Origin: Aliivibrio fischeri
GTDB taxonomy: Bacteria; Pseudomonadota; Gammaproteobacteria; Enterobacterales; Vibrionaceae
Length of the DNA: 64,000 nt
Reading direction: 5' to 3'
Assembly: GCA_038993745.2 (NCBI GenBank)
Contig: CP160629.1
Span: 2,046,001 to 2,110,000, forward strand
Part shown: positions 33,506 through 42,438 of the stretch, in pieces
How the letters are laid out: each line of letters starts with the position of its first letter
How positions within the stretch are numbered: the stretch's first letter is position 1
Notes under the pieces: model-generated
What the model was told of the DNA's origin: nothing
The model's input: only the letters and a program-made list of their open reading frames with translations
Database searches by the model: none
Made by a program: the position numbers and the translations under genes

Positions 33506-34315
33506 ATGTCTTATCAATGTCCTTTGTGCCAGCATGAGTTGCACTTTTCTAACAATCAATATCGTTGTGAAAACAATCATCAATTTGATAACGCAAAAGA
33601 AGGTTATGTAAACCTAATGCCTGCTCATCACAAACGTTCTAAAAATCCAGGTGATAATAAAGAGATGATGCAAGCAAGACGTGCATTTTTAGAAGCAGGG
33701 CATTACCAACCAATGCAGCAAAAAGTGGCTGATTTATGTCAACAGTATGTCACCAGCGATTCAGCCTCTTTACTGGATATTGGTTGTGGTGAAGGTTATT
33801 ACACCTCCAAAATAGCAGCTCAACTGGATGGTAAAGAAGCACAGGTCTTTGGTTTAGATATTTCTAAAGTAGCTATTAAGTATGCAGCTAAAAGATATTT
33901 AAACTGTAAATTTAGTGTAGCTTCAAGCCATCGTTTACCTTTTGCAGATCAAAGCTTAGATGGCGTTGTTCGTATCTATGCTCCTTGCAAGGGTGAAGAA
34001 TTGCATCGTGCAATTAAAGATGGAGGCTACCTATTTACAGTAACACCTGCAGGCCATCATCTATATGAATTACGTGAAGGCGTTTATGGTGATGTTCGCT
34101 TACACGATGAAGAACCAGAAAATATAAATGGATTTGAACTTATTGAAGAGCAGAAATTAACTTACCATATGCAATTAAATGGTACAGAAGCATTACAGCT
34201 GCTTGATATGACGCCATTCGCTTGGAAAGCAACTTCTGAGTTTAAAATGAACCTAAAAGCGTTAGAAAACTTCAATTGTAAAGCCGATTTCATGATTCGA
34301 GTTTACAAAAAATAG
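33506..34315 (+). CDS. rlmA: 23S rRNA (guanine(745)-N(1))-methyltransferase
   Basis: RlmA methylates G745 of 23S rRNA. This 269-residue protein has the N-terminal zinc site C5, C8, C21, H25, then the family block NPGDNKEMMQARRAFLEAGHYQP, and the SAM-binding motif LLDIGCGEGYYTS near residues 88-100. The start at 33506 (MSYQCPLC) is chosen over ATG 33500 because it matches the family N-terminus and AGG lies 7 bases before it. Length matches E. coli (269). Confidence 0.95.
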   Translation: MSYQCPLCQHELHFSNNQYRCENNHQFDNAKEGYVNLMPAHHKRSKNPGDNKEMMQARRAFLEAGHYQPMQQKVADLCQQYVTSDSASLLDIGCGEGYYTSKIAAQLDGKEAQVFGLDISKVAIKYAAKRYLNCKFSVASSHRLPFADQSLDGVVRIYAPCKGEELHRAIKDGGYLFTVTPAGHHLYELREGVYGDVRLHDEEPENINGFELIEEQKLTYHMQLNGTEALQLLDMTPFAWKATSEFKMNLKALENFNCKADFMIRVYKK

Positions 34316-34333
34316 CCTTATCTCAAAAATAAG

Positions 34334-34379
34334 ACACCACATAATCCTATGATAAATAAAGATTTATGTGGTGTTTTTT
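34334..34379 (+). terminator. Terminator of rlmA
   Basis: ACACCACATAA and TTATGTGGTGT form an 11-bp stem with an 18-base loop, followed by T residues. Confidence 0.75.
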
Positions 34380-34460
34380 ATTTCCCTGTCGAAAAACCCT
34401 CAAGCTTGTTCTCATTTTTAAAGCATTCCTGTCTACACTATAAAAACGCAGCGTGAAAAC

Positions 34461-34475
34461 TTGATGTAGATCACA
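34461..34475. promoter_or_regulatory. FNR/CRP-like box upstream of the small outer-membrane protein gene
   Basis: TTGATGTAGATCACA matches FNR TTGAT-N4-ATCAA with one mismatch and also holds TGA-N6-TCACA of CRP sites. It is about 100 bases before the ATG at 34567. Which regulator binds cannot be decided by eye. Confidence 0.4.
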
Positions 34476-34566
34476 ATACATCGATAAAACAAACTTTATC
34501 GAACTTCAAAGAGCATTATTTGGAGAGCTATTGTCTGGTCTGATACTTACATAATAATCAATATGG

Positions 34567-35178
34567 ATGAATCTTATGAAGTACTTACTTTCTTGCGCAT
34601 TGCTGCTTATCTCTTGTAACTGTTTTGCTAAATTTGATGGTCTTTACCTATCATCAGGCTTGGCTAAATCATCACTCACTCTTAACGGTGCTGAAATTGA
34701 TTTAGATAACGGATTATTTATCAAAGCAGGCTACCCATTCATGCTTGCTCCAGAGTATTACCTTATTGTTGAACTTGAATACAATAAACTGGGTGATTAT
34801 GAACATCATTATTCAAATGGCGCTAATTACGACAACACAGAGGTCGAAGCGAGCTCTATAGGAGCAAACTTAAAATACCAATCTTATTTGTTTGATACCG
34901 AGTTTTACCTAGCAAGTATTTTGGGTGTACATCAATATTCTTTAGATTTAATGGTTGATACGTATTCTCAAAATACGCTAAATGGAAAAACAATTACCAC
35001 AACCATTACTGGTGAGAATTCAATTAGTGAAGTAGGTTTATCATATGGAGTTGAGTTAGGATACTCGCTGCCCTACTCTCTAAATATTGCAGCGAGTTAT
35101 ACGATGGGACGTATTATAGCTAATGGAATTGGAATCGATTTCATTACCAGTCAGGTTACATTAAGTTACGTCTTTTAA
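34567..35178 (+). CDS. Small outer-membrane beta-barrel protein (203 aa)
   Basis: An exported protein with an N-terminal signal ending CNCFA near residue 21, followed by KFDGLYLSSGLAKSS. The mature part has about eight amphipathic beta-strands, conserved-type aromatic girdles (FKAGYPFMLAPEYYLIVELEY-like text) and a terminal Phe (LSYVF), typical of OmpA/OmpX-sized eight-stranded barrels. A lipobox-like LISC sits inside the signal, but the aromatic C-terminus argues for a barrel. ATG 34576 is an alternative start. Its 3' end overlaps the convergent clcA gene by 18 bases. Specific function unknown. Confidence 0.8.
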   Translation: MNLMKYLLSCALLLISCNCFAKFDGLYLSSGLAKSSLTLNGAEIDLDNGLFIKAGYPFMLAPEYYLIVELEYNKLGDYEHHYSNGANYDNTEVEASSIGANLKYQSYLFDTEFYLASILGVHQYSLDLMVDTYSQNTLNGKTITTTITGENSISEVGLSYGVELGYSLPYSLNIAASYTMGRIIANGIGIDFITSQVTLSYVF

Positions 35179-36567
35179 AGGAGCTTGGTGATCTGCTCTT
35201 AACTCTTTGTCCTTAACTAATGATTGTTTCAATAAGGCAGAATAAAGGGGTTGACCACCTAAAGCCTGAGCAATAAACGTTGCGCCCAATGTTGTAACCA
35301 ATAAAGGTAAAATTAATTGATAATTATTGGTCATTTCTACAACAAGAATCACCCCAGTTACTGGCGCTCTAACCGTTGCAGCAAACAATGCGCCCATGCC
35401 AGCAATCGCATAAACACCAGGTTCCGCTATCCAACCAGGGAACCAAGCTGACATCACCATACCATAAGATAAGCCAAGCAAAGTGCCTAAAGCTAACATT
35501 GGGGCAAAAATCCCTCCTGGAGCACCCGATGAAAAACAAGCAACAGTCACAATCACTCGAAGAACAAAGAAGCCAACCATAAGAATCCAAGCCATTGGGC
35601 TATGAAACATTTCAGTAATGATCGCCATGCCACTGCCTGAAAGTTCGGGAGCAACTAAATGTAAGAATGAGAAGGTAGCACCAAAAGCCGCCCCCATAAG
35701 AACAATTCGAGATAATTTGTTCTGATGAAATTTCTTAACTTTACTTGTTCCTTTAAGGATCCATTTATTAAAGTTTACTCCAATAATGCCAAAGATAATC
35801 CCTAAAATAGCAAACAAGATAAGCGATCTTAGTGGTGGAACTTCAAAACTAGGGATGGTTAAAAAGGCTTCCTGTCCATGCAATGAACGCATAACGATCG
35901 TTGCAACCGCTGTTGCTAATGTCACGCATTTAATTGAAGTAATGTTATATCTAAATTGTGGTCGCATCTCTTCTACAATAAAAAGAATACCTGCTAATGG
36001 CGCATTAAAGGCAGCAGCCAAGCCAGCAGCAGCACCCGCAGCAGTCAAAATATGAGAAGAGTGACTAAATCGCTTTCCTTTACTCGCAACCATTCGACCT
36101 ACCGCACCACCAATTTGTATAGAAGGCCCTTCACGCCCCAATACCATTCCAGAGCCAATAGTTAATGTACCTGCAATAAATTTAACAGGTAGAACTCGAT
36201 GCCAACGAATTTCATGCGTGCCATCCAATGCGCCTTCAATGTGTGGAATACCACTACCTGCCACTTCTGGAGCAAACTTAAACGTTAACCAAAAACCTAA
36301 CGCAGCCATTGCAGCACCAGCAACTACAGCACCAATTGGAGCAATAAATTCAGAATAAGGAAGTGAATCAAGAAAATGTAAGCGCTGTTCACCAATGAGT
36401 CGAATAGACGCTTCAAACATGGCAACAACGGAACCAGCAATACCGCCAACTAAAGCAGATAAAAGCAGCAGTGCATAGTAATCAGTTTGTGTGGTTAAAA
36501 ATTTTGGAGTTGTGCGATGTTTAAGCATCCCACCTTGAAAGAAACGAAAATTGGGTGATTTTGGCAT
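35161..36567 (-). CDS. clcA: H(+)/Cl(-) exchange transporter ClcA
   Basis: A 468-residue CLC-family antiporter of the inner membrane, exchanging chloride for protons; E. coli ClcA helps survive acid shock. The selectivity-filter motifs are all present: GSGIPHIEGAL near residues 105-115, GREGPSIQIGG near 146-156 with the gating Glu, the internal proton Glu in FIVEEMRPQFRYN near 200, and GGIFAPMLALG near 352-362. Ten or more hydrophobic helices fit the CLC fold. The coding end overlaps the outer-membrane protein gene by 18 bases, tail to tail, without a terminator between. Confidence 0.96.
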   Translation of the reverse strand: MPKSPNFRFFQGGMLKHRTTPKFLTTQTDYYALLLLSALVGGIAGSVVAMFEASIRLIGEQRLHFLDSLPYSEFIAPIGAVVAGAAMAALGFWLTFKFAPEVAGSGIPHIEGALDGTHEIRWHRVLPVKFIAGTLTIGSGMVLGREGPSIQIGGAVGRMVASKGKRFSHSSHILTAAGAAAGLAAAFNAPLAGILFIVEEMRPQFRYNITSIKCVTLATAVATIVMRSLHGQEAFLTIPSFEVPPLRSLILFAILGIIFGIIGVNFNKWILKGTSKVKKFHQNKLSRIVLMGAAFGATFSFLHLVAPELSGSGMAIITEMFHSPMAWILMVGFFVLRVIVTVACFSSGAPGGIFAPMLALGTLLGLSYGMVMSAWFPGWIAEPGVYAIAGMGALFAATVRAPVTGVILVVEMTNNYQLILPLLVTTLGATFIAQALGGQPLYSALLKQSLVKDKELRADHQAPLKDVT

Positions 36568-36775
36568 TTATCGAATCAACTTAGCACGTAAAGAGCATTG
36601 GCAACATTTATTAGAATAAGATCACAAATAATTATACGCTTCAGTAGCCGATAGACCCTAACCATTTACAAAAACTTAGATTGATTAAATGACCGAGATC
36701 GACCTTTGATATAAATCAAATAAATAACTTCTAGTAATTCTGTTACAAAACGAATAACAAAAATTTCTATGTGAC

Positions 36776-36812
36776 ATAAAAAACCCGCAGAATTATATAA
36801 TTCTACGGGTTT
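36776..36812 (-). terminator. Terminator of lpxM
   Basis: A long AT-rich stem AAACCCGTAGAATTA / TAATTCTGCGGGTTT (one mismatch) is followed by T residues on the minus strand, 26 bases after the lpxM stop. Confidence 0.85.
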
Positions 36813-36838
36813 CAAATAAGAGCCGAATAACAAAAAAG

Positions 36839-37780
36839 TTAATACAAACGGCTACCATCTGGACGAGAGCGTAGTAAGTTTAATACCCACATATATTGTT
36901 CAGGACGCTCAGTCACAAGCTGCTCAATGGCAATATTCATCGCGCGAGCATCTGTTTCTTCATCACCAGATGGAAAATCAGCAATAGCGGGTAAGGTAAT
37001 AATTTCAAACTGACCCGTTTCAGAGTTATAAGATGGCAACATTGGCACTACTTTCGCTTTTGATAAGCGAGCTAATTTACCAAACCCTTTTAGCGTCGCT
37101 TTCTGAGTCGCAAAGAAAGGCACAAATACACTATTTTGAGGACCATGATCTTCATCTGGTAGGTAATACGCTAAGTAGCCTTCTTTGATCGCTTTAATTA
37201 ACGGTTTAATACCCGCACTACGAGCATAGATCTTACCGCCATATTGCATTCGCTGAACGTGCATTAGCCAGTCTGTAATTGGGTTTTTCTGTGGTTTCAT
37301 CATTGTGGTTACATGATAACCACGAGAAGCTAATAAGATAGCTGGAAAATCAATAGCCCATGCATGAGGTGCTAAAATAATGATGTTTTCTTTCTGCTCA
37401 AGAAGAGGAAATAAATTCTCTCCTCCCACAAAAATACCACGTTTTTCATTATGCTTACGGCTACGAACAAGCAACTCAGAAAAGCCAAGCATAACTTGAG
37501 CACCCGTAATATAAGTATCTTCAAGCAGTTTCTGTTGCTCTTGTTCTGATTTTTCAGGAAAACAGGTCGCAATATTTAACTTAGCACGCTTAATACCACC
37601 ACTTGGTTTCTTAAGTACTAATTTAACGATTTTCGCTGCTAATTTGTCACGTAATCGAAATGGAATAAAAGCCAAAATAATAGCAAAACCAATCCCAAGC
37701 CACGTTGGCCAGTATCTAGGATGAAGGAATGCCCATTGAAAAGTTGGGTTATAAACGTTTTTATCGATTTTTTCAGTCAT
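36839..37780 (-). CDS. lpxM: Lipid A secondary acyltransferase, LpxM type
   Basis: An LpxL/LpxM-family acyltransferase that adds a secondary acyl chain to Kdo2-lipid A at the inner membrane. An N-terminal hydrophobic anchor is near residues 28-45, the catalytic HX4D-type motif is HAWAID in ILAPHAWAIDFPAIL near 136-150, and the block YYLPDEDHGPQNSVFVPFFA is near 207-226. Overall similarity is closest to E. coli LpxM (MsbB). I chose ATG 37780 (MTEKIDKNVYNP, 313 residues) over GTG 37792; neither has a strong ribosome binding site. Divergent from the HIT gene. Confidence 0.9.
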   Translation of the reverse strand: MTEKIDKNVYNPTFQWAFLHPRYWPTWLGIGFAIILAFIPFRLRDKLAAKIVKLVLKKPSGGIKRAKLNIATCFPEKSEQEQQKLLEDTYITGAQVMLGFSELLVRSRKHNEKRGIFVGGENLFPLLEQKENIIILAPHAWAIDFPAILLASRGYHVTTMMKPQKNPITDWLMHVQRMQYGGKIYARSAGIKPLIKAIKEGYLAYYLPDEDHGPQNSVFVPFFATQKATLKGFGKLARLSKAKVVPMLPSYNSETGQFEIITLPAIADFPSGDEETDARAMNIAIEQLVTERPEQYMWVLNLLRSRPDGSRLY

Positions 37781-37858
37781 GAATTGCTTCACTGTCTCAT
37801 TATTATAAGTGAGTTATGATATAACAAAGCATTGCTGATAGAAACCTAGGAGATAGGG

Positions 37859-38284
37859 ATGGCTTTCCAATTACACCCACGTTTGCAACAAGACTGTATT
37901 GTTTTAGGAAATTTACCTTTATGTAAGGTACTTTTAATTAAAGAAGATATTGGCCCTTGGTTAATTTTGGTACCAAGAATTGAAGAGTTAAAAGAAATTC
38001 ATCACATGACTGATGAGCAACAAATCCAGTTCATTAAAGAATCAAGTGCGGTTGCTCAATTATTAGAAGATAATTTCTCCCCTGATAAAATCAATATCGG
38101 TGCATTAGGTAATTTAGTACCTCAACTGCATATTCATCATATTGCTCGCTTCACTACTGATGTCGCTTGGCCGGGACCAGTATGGGGGAATACAACGGGC
38201 GTTATTCGTGTGCAATCTTCTCAAACTCAATTAGTTGATCTGCTAAGAGACAAATTAAGTAATATCTCAGGCTTTAAGCGATAA
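37859..38284 (+). CDS. HIT family protein
   Basis: A 141-residue histidine-triad superfamily protein, probably a nucleotide hydrolase or transferase. The triad segment reads QLHIHHIARF near residues 91-100, with the His residues of the family motif slightly rearranged compared with the classical HxHxH pattern. The N-terminal region LGNLPLCKVLLI and GPWLILVPRI follows the usual HIT fold. AGGAGAT precedes the ATG. Substrate unknown. Confidence 0.88.
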   Translation: MAFQLHPRLQQDCIVLGNLPLCKVLLIKEDIGPWLILVPRIEELKEIHHMTDEQQIQFIKESSAVAQLLEDNFSPDKINIGALGNLVPQLHIHHIARFTTDVAWPGPVWGNTTGVIRVQSSQTQLVDLLRDKLSNISGFKR

Positions 38285-38304
38285 CTTTACATAAGAAACC
38301 AATA

Positions 38305-38337
38305 AAAAAAGGCAGTTATCTATTAACTGCCTTTTAC
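38305..38337. terminator. Terminator between HIT gene and yfcL
   Basis: AAAAGGCAGTTA and TAACTGCCTTTT form a 12-bp stem with a 5-base loop and A-rich/T-rich flanks, between convergent genes. Confidence 0.88.
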
Positions 38338-38363
38338 TTACTAACACTAAGCCTTAAAGCTAA

Positions 38364-38624
38364 TTAAGCGTGTTGTAATTCATCCCACAGCTCAGCAACA
38401 ATAATACGGTCTGCTGGAGATAATTCTGATTTTGCTTTTTCAAGGCTATCATTAATATGATTTTTTAAGATATCGAGATCGTTAATACCTTGCTCTTCGC
38501 AATTAGCTACTGATAACGAAATATGACCACGTAAGTAGCCGCCGGCAAATAACTCATCATCAGATGCCGATTCAATTCGAGCATCAATTAATTCAAGCAT
38601 TTTTTCTTCAAATTCAATGATCAT
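38364..38624 (-). CDS. yfcL: YfcL family protein
   Basis: An 86-residue protein matching E. coli YfcL (SASDDELFAGGYLRGHISL near residues 20-38 is the family hallmark). Function unknown; probably helical and cytoplasmic. The start at 38624 (MIIEFEEKML) is preferred to the start at 38642 because TAGGAAAAA lies directly before it and it matches the family N-terminus. It lies 7 bases after epmC, the same pairing as in E. coli. Confidence 0.9.
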   Translation of the reverse strand: MIIEFEEKMLELIDARIESASDDELFAGGYLRGHISLSVANCEEQGINDLDILKNHINDSLEKAKSELSPADRIIVAELWDELQHA

Positions 38625-38631
38625 CTTTTTC

Positions 38632-39162
38632 CTATTGGACAATAAATTGTTCTTTAGTTAATGGGGCTATTTGATAAAACTCACGCAATGCATTAGATAG
38701 CATATCAACTCGTGGTGGTAATCCACTATCTAAAATTGTCATTACTTCATTATGTACTTTTGTCATGAATGCTAAACGATCTGGCTCAAAATCGCCATTC
38801 AAGTTATCGCAGCTAACGTTAAATTTTAATCCTGCGCTTAATGACAAAATCCATTCATACGCTTGTGGTCGAATTTCAACTTTTTCAAACTCAGCTTGCA
38901 CTTGCTCTGTACGTCCATCAGGCTCGTACCAATAACCGAAATCTTCCAATAATCGACGTTCAGGTCCAGCAACACACCAATGTGCTATTTCATGCATACC
39001 TGATTGATAGAAACCACGAGCAAAAATAATACGATGATAAGTAAATTCATCATCTGCAGGTAAATAGATAGGTTCATCACCACCAAGCTCTAGCTTAGTA
39101 TTGAAAGAATCATAAAAGGTATTATTAAAAATAGAGATTAAATCTTGGTATTGGTGCGACAT
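38632..39162 (-). CDS. epmC: Elongation factor P hydroxylase EpmC (YfcM)
   Basis: EpmC hydroxylates the beta-lysyl-lysine on elongation factor P, the last step of EF-P modification. The 176-residue sequence has the metal-binding motif HEIAHWCVAGPERR near residues 57-70 and the conserved ED FGYWYEPDGRTE and NVSCDNLNGDFEPDR segments near 74-85 and 115-129. Length is close to E. coli (182). It is co-transcribed with yfcL. Confidence 0.95.
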   Translation of the reverse strand: MSHQYQDLISIFNNTFYDSFNTKLELGGDEPIYLPADDEFTYHRIIFARGFYQSGMHEIAHWCVAGPERRLLEDFGYWYEPDGRTEQVQAEFEKVEIRPQAYEWILSLSAGLKFNVSCDNLNGDFEPDRLAFMTKVHNEVMTILDSGLPPRVDMLSNALREFYQIAPLTKEQFIVQ

Positions 39163-39351
39163 GCCACGAGCTTAAAAATTATAAATTGAACGACATTCTA
39201 CCGCATGAATATTAAAAGACATATGTAGATAAATTTTTTTATCTTCTTTTTCAAAATTATTCATTATGTGTAAAAAGATCGAACTGATACTCTCCGCAAA
39301 AATTACCTATGTGAATTATTTTATCCTTTTTTATTTGGAGCTATCAAAGCT

Positions 39352-39885
39352 GTGAATGACATCACTTTAGATTTAACTCAATTACTCGATTTAGGCCCTT
39401 TTTCTTGGACTGCGATTTTTGCTTGTGCATTTAATGGCTTTCTTATTGGCACAGAGCGCCAAACACGTGGAAAACCAGTAGGAATAAGAACTTCTATTTT
39501 AATTATTTCAGGCACTTACTTCTTTCTTGCAATGGCGGTATCTCTATCACCAAATACATTAGATCAAGCAAGAGTATTAGGACAAATTATTACTGGAGTT
39601 GGCTTTCTTGGCGCAGGTGTAATGATGACTCTTGATGGAAAAATACATGGTGTAACCTCTGCGGCCATTATTTGGGTGCTTGCGGCTTTGGGTATGATGA
39701 TAGCACTAGGTTATATTCAACAATCCATCATTATTACTTTACTCGCTCTGTTTGTACTCTTAGGAATTGATAAACTTGAAAATTCATTTAAAAGTTTACG
39801 TCGTGGTGTACACCAAAAAATTCTAAATATCAGAATACACAAACCAAAAGCTCAAAAAATAGACATTAGACATAACAAAAACTAA
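39352..39885 (+). CDS. MgtC/SapB family membrane protein
   Basis: A 177-residue inner-membrane protein with about four to five hydrophobic helices. The MgtC/SapB family signature is seen as FLIGTERQTRGKPVGIRTSILI near residues 30-51 and GVGFLGAGVMM then GVTSAAIIWVLAALGM near 80-115. The C-terminal tail is basic and soluble. MgtC itself helps growth in low magnesium by affecting the F1Fo ATPase; the role of this shorter homologue is not known. It starts with GTG; GGAG is 11 bases upstream, a loose spacing. Confidence 0.88.
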   Translation: MNDITLDLTQLLDLGPFSWTAIFACAFNGFLIGTERQTRGKPVGIRTSILIISGTYFFLAMAVSLSPNTLDQARVLGQIITGVGFLGAGVMMTLDGKIHGVTSAAIIWVLAALGMMIALGYIQQSIIITLLALFVLLGIDKLENSFKSLRRGVHQKILNIRIHKPKAQKIDIRHNKN

Positions 39886-39990
39886 TCCAAATTAATTCAG
39901 AATAGTTTTTTTCATTCGTCATTAGTCGTTTAATTACATAAAATCTGTGGCTTCTTTTTTCGCCTACTTGGCACGTTATGGTATTAGAAA

Positions 39991-40632
39991 ATGTTATTAA
40001 CAATTCTTTATATTATTGGGATCACCGCTGAAGCTATGACAGGCGCATTAGCTGCCGGTAAGAAAAAAATGGATTGGTTTGGCGTAATGCTGGTTGCAAG
40101 TGTAACTGCCATTGGCGGTGGTACTGTACGAGATATCCTTCTTGGACACTACCCTATCGGATGGGTGAAAAATCCACAGTTTCTAGTAATTACGTGCATT
40201 GCGGGTGTATTAACTACTTGGATCGGCCCATGGGTGGCTAAGAACCATCGCTTCTTTGTTTTACTTGATGCGATTGGCCTTATCGTATTTAGTATCATCG
40301 GCTCTCAAGTTGCGTTAGATATGGGATTACACCCACTAATTTGTGTTGTTGCAGCTATCGTAACTGGTGTATTCGGCGGTTTACTTCGTGATCTTTTCTG
40401 CCGCCAACAACCTATGGTATTACATAAAGAGCTATACGCATCCGTCTCTTTATTATCTGCTGTTTTATACATTGGCTTACTTCATTTTGGCGTTGATGAG
40501 TTAATTACAACGATTGTCACTATCGTTATTGGTTTCTCTGCACGTATGGCTGCAGTTAAATTTGGTTGGTGTTTACCAGTATTCCACTTGGATATTGGAG
40601 AAGAGCAACCAGAAACGGTTGAAAAAAGATAG
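39991..40632 (+). CDS. TRIC/YicG family inner-membrane protein
   Basis: A 213-residue protein with six to seven hydrophobic helices arranged as two repeats. The first repeat carries AIGGGTVRDILLG near residues 40-52 and the second VFGGLLRDLFCR near 126-137, the signature of the UPF0126/TRIC family of trimeric cation-channel-like proteins (E. coli YicG; some relatives were proposed to carry glycine). No specific substrate can be assigned. The stop is followed within 7 bases by an inverted-repeat element. Confidence 0.88.
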   Translation: MLLTILYIIGITAEAMTGALAAGKKKMDWFGVMLVASVTAIGGGTVRDILLGHYPIGWVKNPQFLVITCIAGVLTTWIGPWVAKNHRFFVLLDAIGLIVFSIIGSQVALDMGLHPLICVVAAIVTGVFGGLLRDLFCRQQPMVLHKELYASVSLLSAVLYIGLLHFGVDELITTIVTIVIGFSARMAAVKFGWCLPVFHLDIGEEQPETVEKR

Positions 40633-40639
40633 CGCCTAA

Positions 40640-40786
40640 AGAGACTCGATTTTTTAGGGACGAATAAGATCAGAAAGAGCCAGATTGAATATAACGTCAA
40701 TCTGGCTCTTTTTATTTATGTCAGTAGTAGGGGGCTATTCTCCCCGCTTTTAACTCGCTCTTATTCGTCCCTAAAAACTAGTCCCT
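40640..40786. mobile_element. Small TIR-flanked intergenic repeat (MITE-like), copy A
   Basis: Ends at 40640-40672 and 40754-40786 are inverted copies that share the exact core TTTTTAGGGACGAATAAGA. The element is about 147 bases long, has no coding capacity, and carries an internal terminator hairpin. A related, more diverged copy is at 53239-53412. It sits between two convergent genes, 7 bases after one stop and 7 bases before the aroC stop. Target-site duplications are not evident. Confidence 0.6.
40674..40714. terminator. Strong hairpin inside repeat copy A
   Basis: AAAGAGCCAGATTGA and TCAATCTGGCTCTTT form a perfect 15-bp stem with an 8-base loop and T-run. It terminates the upstream TRIC-like gene and may act on aroC transcripts too. 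Confidence 0.85.
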
Positions 40787-40793
40787 TAATCAC

Positions 40794-41879
40794 CTAAATC
40801 TTAGGCGTCTCAGTTTGAACACCAAAGTTTTGTCCACGATGACGTACTAAGTGATCCATTACAACAATCGCTAGCATCGCTTCTGCGATTGGCACAGCAC
40901 GAATACCAACACATGGATCATGACGACCTTTAGTTATCAATTCTGTTTTTTCTCCGCTGCGAGTAATGGTTTCACCCGGAACCGTAATGCTTGACGTTGG
41001 TTTTAAAGCAATATGAGCCACAATATCTTGGCCAGATGAAATACCACCTAAAATACCACCGGCGTGATTCGAGCTAAAACCTTCAGGCGTCAATGGATCA
41101 CGATGTTCAGAACCACGCTGATTAACCACTTCAAAGCCATCACCAATCTCAACACCTTTAACAGCATTAATCCCCATAAGAGCATGAGCAACATCTGCAT
41201 CTAAACGATCAAATACCGGCTCGCCTAAACCAACAGGAACGCCTTGCGCTACAACCGTGATCTTTGCTCCAATAGAGTCACCTTCTTTCTTTAACTTACG
41301 AATAAGCTCATCAAAAGCATCAACTTTACTCGCGTCAGGGCAGAAAAAAGCATTATTTTCAATTTCATTCCAATCAACAGAATCAATCGATACATCGCCC
41401 ATTTGTGATAAATAAGCTCGGATCTCAATACCAAACTCTTGCTTCAAATACTTTTTAGCTACCGCACCTGCAGCAACACGCATAGCAGTTTCACGTGCGG
41501 ATGAACGACCACCACCACGGTAATCACGTTGCCCATACTTCTGATGGTAAGTGTAATCTGCATGGCCTGGGCGGAATTTATCTTTTATCTCAGAGTAATC
41601 TTTTGAGCGTTGATCTGTATTTTCAATTAACAGACCAATAGAAGTACCCGTTGTTTTTCCTTCAAAAACACCAGATAAGATCTTCACTTCATCCGCTTCA
41701 CGGCGCTGTGTTGTGTATTTTGACGTCCCCGGTTTGCGACGATCAAGATCAACTTGTAAATCAGCTTCGGTTAATTCCAAACCTGGAGGGCAGCCATCAA
41801 CAATGCAGCCTAACGCTAACCCGTGGCTTTCACCAAACGTCGTTACTCGAAAATGTTGTCCTATAGAATTTCCAGCCAT
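40794..41879 (-). CDS. aroC: Chorismate synthase
   Basis: AroC converts EPSP to chorismate, needing reduced FMN, as the last shikimate step. The 361-residue length matches E. coli. The signatures are [15 protein letters not shown] near residues 14-28, the [29 protein letters not shown] block near 103-131 and the second GISSGQD-type motif near 283. GAGGAAGT lies before the ATG. In E. coli it follows prmB directly; here a small plus-strand gene sits between them. Confidence 0.97.
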   Translation of the reverse strand: MAGNSIGQHFRVTTFGESHGLALGCIVDGCPPGLELTEADLQVDLDRRKPGTSKYTTQRREADEVKILSGVFEGKTTGTSIGLLIENTDQRSKDYSEIKDKFRPGHADYTYHQKYGQRDYRGGGRSSARETAMRVAAGAVAKKYLKQEFGIEIRAYLSQMGDVSIDSVDWNEIENNAFFCPDASKVDAFDELIRKLKKEGDSIGAKITVVAQGVPVGLGEPVFDRLDADVAHALMGINAVKGVEIGDGFEVVNQRGSEHRDPLTPEGFSSNHAGGILGGISSGQDIVAHIALKPTSSITVPGETITRSGEKTELITKGRHDPCVGIRAVPIAEAMLAIVVMDHLVRHRGQNFGVQTETPKI

Positions 41880-42223
41880 TACTTCCTCTGTAAATATAAG
41901 TGATTAGTCATCATTCACCTGACTAACAATCAGTTCTTAATAAAACCATATTGGCTTGAATCGTATTGAGAGTAAACCCCTATCCCAAGGTTTATCTTTC
42001 AGTTATTGGTTTTTTTAATTTTAATCCTTTTTTGCCACCTTCACCCAATAACGGCAAAACGTGACCGCCATTCCAAAAATATGATAAGATAACTCTCAGA
42101 TTAAAGAATAAATAAATTTAAATAACTTAAAACTTGCTATTAAAAATAAAAATTGAACATTTTTGATACAAAAAAGCAAAAGTTTTCAATTTTACTGTCG
42201 ATATAATTATCAATAGCATGTAA
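41880..42223. other. AT-rich leader region upstream of aroC, no protein gene seen
   Basis: No credible ORF or terminator lies in this stretch. It should carry the aroC promoter (minus strand) and, toward its right end, any activator sites for the sigma54-type promoter at 42225. I recognised no known enhancer-binding-protein consensus in it. Confidence 0.5.
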
Positions 42224-42224
42224 T

Positions 42225-42240
42225 TGGCACTAATCCTGCT
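42225..42240 (+). promoter_or_regulatory. Sigma54-type promoter before a small gene
   Basis: TTGGCACTAATCCTGCT has TTGGCAC at -24 and TGCT at -12, with GG and GC exactly 10 bases apart. The predicted start is near 42251, which leaves a short leader to the 37-residue ORF at 42279. The match to the sigma54 consensus TGGCAC-N5-TTGCW has one mismatch in the -12 part. Confidence 0.65.
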
Positions 42241-42278
42241 ATATACAATATGTAGTTAATTTAATGGATATCAATTCA

Positions 42279-42392
42279 ATGAAACTGATTCGTTTAGTTA
42301 AAAAAGCATTAAGTAAGAAGCATTCAAGTCAAAAACAACAAGAACTTCGCAAACGACTGGATTTTGCAATGTCACAAAGTAAACAAGCATAA
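42279..42392 (+). CDS. Small basic peptide (37 aa) behind a sigma54-type promoter
   Basis: ATG 42279 opens a 37-residue ORF, MKLIRLVKKALSKKH and on, ending MSQSKQA. It is very basic, with an amphipathic helical N-terminus and a Lys/Gln/Arg-rich middle. GGA lies about 9 bases upstream. An in-frame ATG at 42264 would give 42 residues but leaves almost no leader. A terminator starts 3 bases after the stop, and a sigma54-type promoter lies 38 bases upstream. These signals make a real transcription unit likely; whether the product is the peptide or the RNA is open. Family unknown. Confidence 0.55.
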   Translation: MKLIRLVKKALSKKHSSQKQQELRKRLDFAMSQSKQA

Positions 42393-42393
42393 A

Positions 42394-42421
42394 AAAAGCC
42401 CGATGTTTCCATCAGGCTTTC
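42394..42421. terminator. Bidirectional terminator between the small gene and prmB
   Basis: AAAGCCCGATG and CATCAGGCTTT form a stem (one mismatch) with loop TTTC. The T-run is longer on the minus strand, so it serves prmB best, and it also serves the small plus-strand gene. Confidence 0.78.
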
Positions 42422-42438
42422 ATTTAGATTAATTTGGT

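Noticed and set aside
42225..42421. Qrr-type quorum-sensing small RNA
   Set aside because: The sigma54 promoter suggested it, but the conserved Qrr core and LuxO-type sites are absent.
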